From: SAR202 cluster bacterium
GTDB taxonomy: Bacteria > Chloroflexota > Dehalococcoidia > Lucifugimonadales > UBA3495
DNA: 50,336 bases
Assembly (NCBI GenBank): GCA_013204585.1
Contig: JABMNL010000062.1
Coordinates: 1 to 50,336, forward strand
Direction of reading: 5' to 3'
Positions 44,553-50,336 of the stretch are shown piece after piece. How positions within the stretch are numbered: the first letter of the stretch is position 1; the number at the start of each line of letters is the position of its first letter. A program made the position numbers and the translations under genes. The notes below the pieces were generated by a model, which saw only the letters and a program-made list of their open reading frames with translations, ran no database searches and was not told the origin of the DNA.

Positions 44553-45833
44553 CTAGAACATTGTGCTGTCGCTGACCTCGCCGTGGAGGATAAACCGCAG
44601 GCGATCCCGGAAGTTGAACAAAACTTTATCGTCTTCTTCCGACTTCCCGCCATCTTTCTTGGTTTCGATATAATTCATGAGCTCATCAAGTGCGGCGTTC
44701 TCCCTGGTTCCCGAGGGAATCTTAAAGAGGCTAGCGTCAAATGTCGGCAATTCACCTGGGCCGAAGTAGCCGGTGGTGTATTTACCGGTGCTCTCATCGT
44801 GCAGGGTGTAGCCTTCCAGGTCGTGGGTGCCTTTACCCAACACCTGGCCGGTCTCGACATAGTGCTCCATGACGGCCTTTGCCCCGTATTTGTTGATTGG
44901 GCAGACCTTCATGCAGATGGCGCACCCTTCGTACCGGACCATGACCGGACGGCAGCGCTTGTAGATGAGCTTGTTCTTCTCGACACCCCGCCACCAAATC
45001 TTCTCCCGCATCAGCGCGCGGCCAGGGCAGCGGTTGACGCAGACCTGACAGACCTGACAGAAGGCATGGAGCCCGTAGTCGATGGGCTCGTCCATGGTTA
45101 CCGGAGCGTCGGTGGTGATAATCTGAAGTCGGCACCGGGCGCCAGCGTGGGGGGTAAGCAACTGACCGTTGGCCCCCAACTGGCCCAGGCCCGCAGCGAC
45201 GAACATGGGGATGGTCGCGGCGCTGTGATTGCTGGGACCGTGCAATTGAGCGTGATAGCCAAGGGACAGGATGTATTCGACCATCCTCAGGCCCATGGGC
45301 GCCTGAGTCTCGTAGGTCCCGTAATGGCCATGCTCGGCTGCCATGCTCGGCGCGGTCTGCGTCTCCGCAAAGTCCTGCTCCAACGCAATACAGATGGCGT
45401 TGGGGTACTTAACGAAGTCTTTACGGTCCTGATATACGAACCGCAAATCGTGATTGGTGAAACCGATGTCCAAGAAGCCCATCTCGACCGCCCTATCACG
45501 AATCAACTGAGTGACGTCTTCGCCGGACGGAGTGCCAGTGGGCTCCAAGTCGCCGGTGCGGTTCATGGCCGGATAGAACTCCGCCATCACCGCGTTGTGT
45601 TGTTCATGGTAAGCCTTCATGGCTGCAGTGCCAACGCTGGGCGACCATTCTGTATCAGCGCCGTGCTCAACCTGCTGGCGAAGCAGCGGGTATTCCCGGC
45701 TATAAAAATCGATATCTTTGCTGACCATAGGAATACCGGGAACCGTTTCCAGTTCCTCGGGGATTGGAATCTCTACGGGATCCATTCCAGCTTTTCTTCC
45801 GGGACGGACCACGACATGACCGACTTTCAACAT
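44553..45833 (-). CDS. Reductive-dehalogenase-like iron-sulfur protein
   Basis: 426 residues, ATG behind GAGGAG. Corrinoid/Fe-S reductase-like architecture: N-terminal substrate/corrinoid-like region (LIRDRAVEMGFLDIGFTNHD, MVEYILSLGYHAQLHG, GLGQLGANGQLLTPHAGARC) and a two-cluster ferredoxin domain (CQVCQVCVNRCP and CAICMKVCP with an upstream Cys). This layout fits RdhA/QueG relatives. There is no Tat signal and no anchor gene (rdhB), so it is cytoplasmic and not a respiratory dehalogenase of the Dehalococcoides kind. It may reduce a halogenated or other substrate using a cobamide. QueG is unlikely because its C-terminal repeats are missing. Confidence 0.82.
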   Translation of the reverse strand: MLKVGHVVVRPGRKAGMDPVEIPIPEELETVPGIPMVSKDIDFYSREYPLLRQQVEHGADTEWSPSVGTAAMKAYHEQHNAVMAEFYPAMNRTGDLEPTGTPSGEDVTQLIRDRAVEMGFLDIGFTNHDLRFVYQDRKDFVKYPNAICIALEQDFAETQTAPSMAAEHGHYGTYETQAPMGLRMVEYILSLGYHAQLHGPSNHSAATIPMFVAAGLGQLGANGQLLTPHAGARCRLQIITTDAPVTMDEPIDYGLHAFCQVCQVCVNRCPGRALMREKIWWRGVEKNKLIYKRCRPVMVRYEGCAICMKVCPINKYGAKAVMEHYVETGQVLGKGTHDLEGYTLHDESTGKYTTGYFGPGELPTFDASLFKIPSGTRENAALDELMNYIETKKDGGKSEEDDKVLFNFRDRLRFILHGEVSDSTMF

Positions 45834-45965
45834 TGGTCTAACTCCTCATTAAACAAAGCTAGTAGTATCGGGGATTTTGACCGACGGAATCGCCGATGTC
45901 AACACGCCTGGGTGCCTTTAATACTTGCAACGACGGCGTGTCCATTCGGAGCAACGCCGTGAACC

Positions 45966-47051
45966 TTACGCAAGGCCGGAAGCGGACATTCGTCCTTTGG
46001 CAAGATTGATGCTGGGTGTCTCGGACGGGTTTACTCCGTTCAGCAGCCCCAAGTAATAGCTAATGTAGTCACCCAGAACAATCATGGGCAACGATTGGGT
46101 TAAAGGCCTGCCCTGTACCCCGGTAAACGTCCGGTTGGCGATTCCCGATTGGTCTAACATATCGGACAACACCGAGTACCTAAGCGCCAACTCTGGGCCA
46201 ATATGGTTCGGCTTTAAAAGAAGGGCTGTGGTCCGCTGGCGAATCTCCGGGCCGCCGGGAAAACTCTCTACTGAATTGTGGAAAAGCTCGGGTACCAACT
46301 CGGCGAAGGCCCAAGATTTGCCGTTCTCGTTAAACTGGGACTTCCACCTTAGAGCCATCCCAGAGAGCACTCCGCCGCCGTATACTAGAGTTAGGCCTCC
46401 AAACAGTTGTCTTGCCAACGACTTGGCCGGGTTTTTGTCCTCAGGAACGTCGATTCCTACCTGGGACACCATAGTGGCAGCCGCCTCAACAGCCTCTGCC
46501 ACATCTTGGTCCGAAACACTGATGACTCCGATACGGTCCAACAATGCAGCGAGAAGCATTAGGTTGTAACCTACGGCGCTACGGGGCTCTCCAGGAGAAT
46601 CAACGGTCATCGCTGGGATTCCTGCCGCTGCCGCCCGTCGGCCTAAGGTACCGCCGCCGGTGATAGCGGCCATGGCAATCCCGGTTTCCTGGGCTTGGTT
46701 GAACATTGAAATCGTTTCTTCGGTCTCACCAGAGAAGCTGCAAACGATTATTAACTGGCCAGACGGGGGAGTTTGTGCGGCCGATATCCCAGGGATATTG
46801 AAATCACGGACCACTCTTATGGGGGTCTTAGAACGACGGTCAACTAGGTCGGCAGCCAGGTTCCCTGCTATCGCTGAGCCCCCCATTCCGGTGACCACCA
46901 CTTCCGTGCACTGCCGCCACTCAACCGGGAACTCGGCCTGCTTGGCCGCTCGCCACGCCGAATCACACTGGGCGGGAAGACCTTGAAGCCGTAGGTGCAG
47001 GCCGGAAGGGTCGAGCGTCTCGAATGTAGTTGGCTCGTCTAAGACATCCAT
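45966..47051 (-). CDS. Bifunctional phosphoglucose/phosphomannose isomerase
   Basis: 361 residues from ATG 47051 (GAGGAT just upstream); the frame continues to 47180 but the added residues are not family-like. Two SIS domains: EVVVTGMGGSAIAGNLAADL, LIIVCSFSGETEETISMFNQ, AAITGGGTLGRRAAAAGIPA, then FGGLTLVYGGGVLSGMALRW and a C-terminal part with FAELVPELFHNSVESFPGGP, where Glu and His are the expected catalytic residues. Interconverts fructose-6-P with glucose-6-P and mannose-6-P. The family is typical of archaea and of Chloroflexota and Actinobacteria. Confidence 0.92.
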   Translation of the reverse strand: MDVLDEPTTFETLDPSGLHLRLQGLPAQCDSAWRAAKQAEFPVEWRQCTEVVVTGMGGSAIAGNLAADLVDRRSKTPIRVVRDFNIPGISAAQTPPSGQLIIVCSFSGETEETISMFNQAQETGIAMAAITGGGTLGRRAAAAGIPAMTVDSPGEPRSAVGYNLMLLAALLDRIGVISVSDQDVAEAVEAAATMVSQVGIDVPEDKNPAKSLARQLFGGLTLVYGGGVLSGMALRWKSQFNENGKSWAFAELVPELFHNSVESFPGGPEIRQRTTALLLKPNHIGPELALRYSVLSDMLDQSGIANRTFTGVQGRPLTQSLPMIVLGDYISYYLGLLNGVNPSETPSINLAKGRMSASGLA

Positions 47052-47523
47052 AGCATCCTCGATGTGCGTATACCCACTGAATCCCCAGCCACCGATTTGT
47101 GTCTCATTATCTAGTTTCAGTGCTTTGAGTTTAATCTCAACCCGAAACCGACCGCAATAAACAGCCTGCCGCATCCACACAGAAATATTACATGTCTATA
47201 CCGCCAGATATCGTTCAGCTTGTGAAAAGAAGCGCAAAATATTAGCGTGGCATCCGAGGCAATTCATGGCCTGCCTGGAAAAGTTTGGTGAGCCCGGCGA
47301 ATTAACGATTCGAAAACGCAATTTCATAACAATCAATACATTACCAAACTAGATGTATTCAGGGTTAGTTCGCCATAGCCATTAGCCCTGCTAAATAACT
47401 ATGAATAGAATCAAAAATAGCCTCCTGCTATCATCCTTTATTTCGACTTACCAACATGGGTATGGGCGTAATCTCCAACTTTTGCGACAATTATTACCGA
47501 ACACGCAAGGAATGGGACCATAA
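47052..47523. other. Divergent intergenic region
   Basis: About 470 bases between the isomerase start and the XRE gene. No gene is supported. It is AT-rich from 47180 to 47520 and should hold both promoters; no convincing consensus pair or hairpin was found. Confidence 0.5.
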
Positions 47524-47949
47524 ATGAAGATTAGTATTCCGGGACTCGGCGGACGTCTCCGCCGAGCCCGAAACGAAACCGGACTCAGCCAAGAAGCAGT
47601 GGCGGAAAAAATTGGGGTCTCCTGGATGACCGTACACCGTTGGGAACGCTCTCAACGCGCTATCCCAGATGACCGCCTAGACAAGGTATGCGAACTCTAT
47701 AACAAACCGCTCCGCTGGTTTCTCACCCTGGAAGAGGGAGACCTCGAACAGGAAAATGGTTCGCCTGGGTCGTCTCCCGGGAAGGGTTCCGAGGCGCCAG
47801 CGCCCTATGGGCGGGCCTCGACTCAAGCCAGTTCCGATGCCGCCGGTCGGGTATACCGAAAGATTGCGGATGCTCCGTCCGACTATCTGCCTCTGATTGA
47901 AAAGGTCGTAGAGGACATCCTCGAAGGCTTGCGGTCACCCGGACGTTAG
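47524..47949 (+). CDS. XRE-family DNA-binding regulator
   Basis: 141 residues. Residues about 10-65 are a Cro/CI helix-turn-helix (LRRARNETGLSQEAVAEKIG, VSWMTVHRWERSQRAIPDDR). A Gly/Ser/Pro-rich linker (about 77-105) leads to a short helical C-terminus (YRKIADAPSDYLPLIEKVVE). Cytoplasmic repressor or activator; target unknown. It has no toxin or phage neighbour, so it is likely a housekeeping or stress regulator rather than part of a toxin-antitoxin pair. Confidence 0.88.
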   Translation: MKISIPGLGGRLRRARNETGLSQEAVAEKIGVSWMTVHRWERSQRAIPDDRLDKVCELYNKPLRWFLTLEEGDLEQENGSPGSSPGKGSEAPAPYGRASTQASSDAAGRVYRKIADAPSDYLPLIEKVVEDILEGLRSPGR

Positions 47950-48212
47950 TCCGCACGCAAACCCCGCAGCCTCCCTTGGCACCACTATCGGCGTGTTTAC
48001 GACCGTTAGTTTTGCCGTCCCGTATTTCTTAATCCTTAGAAATCCCTCGGCCGTTATTCAATGTGCATCATCCCCGTAAACATACTAATTATGTTGATGG
48101 GGCTTGAGCCAAGTGGGTTTGCTAATGGTCGTCTGGCTATTAGGGAAAGTGCGCGTTGGCAGAGCGGAGTAGCGAAGAGGAACCAGAGAAGGTGAGGCGG
48201 GACGGGGGAAAG

Positions 48213-48437
48213 CTAGCGGGTAGTCCTAACCACGTAAAAGACGAGCGCTCCACCCATCATGGCGACCATGATTGTGAAAGCAATTTCCAGCTCGGGGGTG
48301 TCACCGATGATTACAGAACGCAAAAGTGACACGACTCCCATGCCAAGCAGGAAACCGATGGTTATTCCGACCGATATTATCGAAAGTAATCGTATTCTCA
48401 TATCATCTATTCGAATTAAACAATTCTTAATATTCAT
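48213..48437 (-). CDS. Small two-helix membrane protein
   Basis: 74 residues, or 62 if the second Met (MRIRLLSIISVG, base 48401) is used. Two hydrophobic segments (LLSIISVGITIGFLLGMGVV and IAFTIMVAMMGGALVFYVV) separated by a short loop. I do not recognise it. A palindrome lies one base beyond the first ATG. Neither start has a strong ribosome site. Confidence 0.5.
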   Translation of the reverse strand: MNIKNCLIRIDDMRIRLLSIISVGITIGFLLGMGVVSLLRSVIIGDTPELEIAFTIMVAMMGGALVFYVVRTTR

Positions 48438-48438
48438 G

Positions 48439-48460
48439 TTAACCCATATACGTGGGTTAA
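48439..48460. promoter_or_regulatory. Palindrome at the start of the small membrane protein gene
   Basis: TTAACCCA (48439-48446) and TGGGTTAA (48453-48460), spaced by six bases, form an operator-like inverted repeat. A second small stem, GCTACAT/ATGTAGC with a 3-base loop, follows at 48483-48499. Confidence 0.5.
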
Positions 48461-48575
48461 ATGCAAGGTAACAAATATGTCAGCTACATTAGATGTAGCG
48501 TGCCCTTAATAACTTCTGACAATCGACGTAATTCGCAGCGAACCAAATTTATTCCTACCGGTTTATAACATTCCC

Positions 48576-48655
48576 TAGTTAATGAAACGTAGAGCTTTCT
48601 CTGCGCTCAACTTAGACCCTCCATCGCCCCTTTGGGACGAGATGGAGGTTTTTTT
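48576..48655 (+). ncRNA. Candidate small RNA or attenuated leader
   Basis: A rho-independent terminator (see next entry) stands on the plus strand with no gene upstream on that strand for 660 bases. A -10-like TATAAC at 48564-48569 would start a transcript near 48576, giving about 80 bases ending at the T-run. It might be an independent small RNA or a leader that controls the coiled-coil gene at 48909. No known RNA family is recognised. Confidence 0.35.
48618..48655 (+). terminator. Rho-independent terminator without an upstream gene
   Basis: CCTCCATC (48618-48625) pairs with GATGGAGG (48641-48648), with an inner CCC/GGG pair, and is followed directly by seven T (48649-48655). A textbook intrinsic terminator on the plus strand. 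Confidence 0.85.
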
Positions 48656-48908
48656 GCGTTCCATCCAGTTCCAGAATCGGAAATCGGCATCATTGTTTTC
48701 CCCCACCGAATCCTTGATTGGCCCCAAAGGGTCATACCCACGGACTTCTAGGCCCACACACTTGCTCTTTCCGGTTCCCTGATGAGGCCCCTTAGCTCCG
48801 GGTGATATGGACCGCATAGAACTTAGATTCCATGCCTGTAGTTGGCACAATGGTTTTTGGTCACGTTGTGGCTGGATCACTGTAACGGCAGCCCAAAGGG
48901 AGAAAACA

Positions 48909-49844
48909 TTGACTTCCGCGAACCCCAAAAAGAGTACCTCAGCTAACGGCTCAGGCAACTACTCGGCGACTGTAGACCCTTGGGAACAGTCCCGGCCTGA
49001 CGGCACGGACTCATTAGAAATTTCCAGACTCACCAAGAACGAAGCCGAGCATACCCGCCAGGGAATTGCCAACGAGATTCTCGAAGCGGCGAAAACGGTG
49101 TGCGGCGAATTGATTGCCGACACCGAGCGCACATTAGAGAAGGCCCGCTACCTTGAAACGGAAGCGGACCGGAAACACGTTGAAGCCCATGAAGAGCGCG
49201 AGCGCGCCAGCGATATTCGTTTGGAAGCGGAAGAATACCGCGAATCGATGATTGAAGACGCCAAACGGCAGGCCAGCGAGCATATTGAACGGGCCCGCGC
49301 CGCCGCCGAACGCGAGTGTTCGGAAATGAAGCAACGGGCATCTATAGAAGCAGAAAAGATGATGGCCCAAGCCCAGGTAATGAGGGCCGCAGCACAAGAA
49401 GAACTGGAAGCTCAGAAGATTTACGCCGAAGCTGCCAGGTTCAAAATCGCCTCTCAAGAGACCCTAACTCAGGCCAGGAACCGGTTGGACGAATCGCGGA
49501 CCAGCGCTCTTTTAAAGCCTGGAACGGTGAAGACGCCACAAGCGCCCGCGGCCATCTCTGAGCGAGTTAAGAACAACATTTCTGACCCCGGCAATGACCC
49601 GGCGGGGCACCAAGGTCAGATTGACCGTGCAAGCGCCATCGCCACGGGGACGATTGACGTCGGTACCGAATCAGGTTACGACCGTGCCAATGCAATGGAA
49701 TCCCTGCGCGAACTCCGCAATATGCAAGAAATCGCCGCAAGGGCAGTGGACCACGCGTTGGCCATTGAGAAAAAACCCGCCAAGGCGAAGAGGACGATTA
49801 AGCGGAAAAAGACAACCGCAAAGAAAATTACCAAGAAATCTTAA
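48909..49844 (+). CDS. Long coiled-coil protein with lysine-rich C-terminus
   Basis: 311 residues from TTG 48909 (AAAGGGAGAAAACA upstream); the frame is open to 48807 but without a better start. Residues about 50-205 are one continuous charged coiled coil (ILEAAKTVCGELIADTERTL, EADRKHVEAHEERERASDIR, AKRQASEHIERARAAAEREC, AQVMRAAAQEELEAQKIYAE), similar in style to DivIVA or ATP-synthase-b-like stalks. A polar linker leads to helix NAMESLRELRNMQEIAARAV and a tail KRTIKRKKTTAKKITKKS resembling histone H1-like tails. This suggests DNA or membrane attachment, perhaps in chromosome or pole organisation. Family not recognised. Confidence 0.75.
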   Translation: MTSANPKKSTSANGSGNYSATVDPWEQSRPDGTDSLEISRLTKNEAEHTRQGIANEILEAAKTVCGELIADTERTLEKARYLETEADRKHVEAHEERERASDIRLEAEEYRESMIEDAKRQASEHIERARAAAERECSEMKQRASIEAEKMMAQAQVMRAAAQEELEAQKIYAEAARFKIASQETLTQARNRLDESRTSALLKPGTVKTPQAPAAISERVKNNISDPGNDPAGHQGQIDRASAIATGTIDVGTESGYDRANAMESLRELRNMQEIAARAVDHALAIEKKPAKAKRTIKRKKTTAKKITKKS

Positions 49845-50116
49845 CAACCAAATAATCTAGCGCCCCGATTAGCTATATGGAGCCTAATTTGGTCGAAACG
49901 CCTTCAGTTTGGAGCATTCCAAATCTGAATAAGCACCAGCAATCATCTTTCTTTTCCAGGCCGCGCCCTATGGGCAAGGCCAGGTTAGACCAAACCCAAG
50001 CACCAAAAAAGCAATCGTAGGCCACTGCCACCCAAGGCCAATGTCAGGTTAACCCGGCAAGGTTCCAACCAGACAAAACCTGTGTGCAGGAGGCCCATAG
50101 TGATTAGGAGGCTAGG

Positions 50117-50336
50117 ATGTACTGGTTCAAAGAATGCCCTCGCTGTAGTGGCGACCTGGTCGCGGAACACGACCAATACGGAGACTATGTTTCGTGCATG
50201 CAATGCGGAATGAGCAAAGACGTTACCGCGGTTGAATTCGAACCGTCTCAGCTCACATTAGAGCCGGTGGCAGTTCCTGAAATCCCACAGTCTGATGAAG
50301 GAATCCGCCGCCGATTGTCCCACGGGGGACGGCACA
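50117..50336 (+). CDS. Partial zinc-ribbon protein (cut by window end)
   Basis: ATG behind a perfect AGGAGG five bases upstream; 73 codons are visible and the frame is still open at the last base. It begins MYWFKECPRCSGDLVAEHDQ and continues YVSCMQCGMSKD, so two CxxC pairs (Cys7/Cys10, Cys27/Cys30) form a zinc ribbon, followed by a Pro/Glu-rich linker and a basic start of a next domain (IRRRLSHGGRH). A role cannot be assigned from this part; similar ribbons head transcription-related and regulatory proteins. Confidence 0.75.
   Translation, partial: MYWFKECPRCSGDLVAEHDQYGDYVSCMQCGMSKDVTAVEFEPSQLTLEPVAVPEIPQSDEGIRRRLSHGGRH

Noticed and set aside
44583-45962. Plus-strand open frame of 459 codons over the Rdh-like gene
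   Set aside because: The minus strand encodes a clear iron-sulfur protein with a ribosome site; the plus-strand product has no recognisable features.
47052-47180. N-terminal 43-residue extension of the isomerase
   Set aside because: The added residues do not resemble the family, and a good ribosome site precedes the ATG at 47051.

Overview
The window looks like a chromosomal piece of a free-living Chloroflexota bacterium, most likely from the Dehalococcoidia/SAR202 side of the phylum. That is an inference from gene content: an F420-type luciferase-like oxidoreductase, an HMG-CoA-synthase-like protein fused to a DUF35 domain beside a thiolase, a reductive-dehalogenase-like iron-sulfur protein, several orphan peptide/opine-type lipoprotein binding proteins, and many TTG/GTG starts behind good Shine-Dalgarno sites. 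No phage, transposase or CRISPR array was seen.

Layout. (1) 0.1-0.8 kb: an IsdG-type heme monooxygenase and a small membrane protein. (2) 1-10.9 kb: a sensory island. On the minus strand are a CHASE2-adenylate cyclase, a histidine kinase (N-terminus frameshifted), a single receiver and a double receiver. On the plus strand are a receiver with a C-terminal Cys4 module, a FecR-domain lipoprotein with 36-nt repeats, a GAF histidine kinase and a decayed metallo-beta-lactamase gene that resembles a class II cyclic-nucleotide phosphodiesterase. (3) 11-15.5 kb: tRNA-Leu(CAA), then the conserved rpmH-rnpA-yidD-(PQQ propeller lipoprotein)-yidC-jag block behind a near-consensus sigma70 promoter. (4) 15.6-22.7 kb: purF, purM, purH, a family 2 glycosyltransferase, an SDR and a CorA transporter. 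(5) 22.8-30.3 kb: an MFS protein with a long C-terminal extension, an unrecognised two-repeat protein, a lamin-tail lipoprotein, an LLM oxidoreductase, a gamma-carbonic anhydrase-like protein, smpB and ctpA. (6) 30.7-33.4 kb: HMGS-like/DUF35 fusion and thiolase. (7) 33.8-35.8 kb: minC-minD-minE with a tandem duplication at the minD/minE junction. (8) 36-42.6 kb: three family 5 solute-binding lipoproteins without permeases, and a fragment of a dead FAD oxidoreductase. (9) 42.9-50.3 kb: an MBL hydrolase, a DUF1326 gene broken by an amber codon, the Rdh-like protein, a phosphoglucose/phosphomannose isomerase, an XRE regulator, a small membrane protein, a coiled-coil protein with a lysine-rich tail and the start of a zinc-ribbon protein.

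How the parts may fit. The 1-10.9 kb island would make cAMP in response to an extracytoplasmic signal and pass phosphate through orphan receivers; its putative cAMP-degrading enzyme is broken. The 11-15 kb block serves ribosome/tRNA maturation and membrane protein insertion. The purine genes supply three steps of IMP synthesis. Several genes are interrupted (histidine kinase, MBL, DUF1326, FAD oxidoreductase). Either this genome carries fresh pseudogenes or the assembly has some base errors; the sequence alone cannot separate these.
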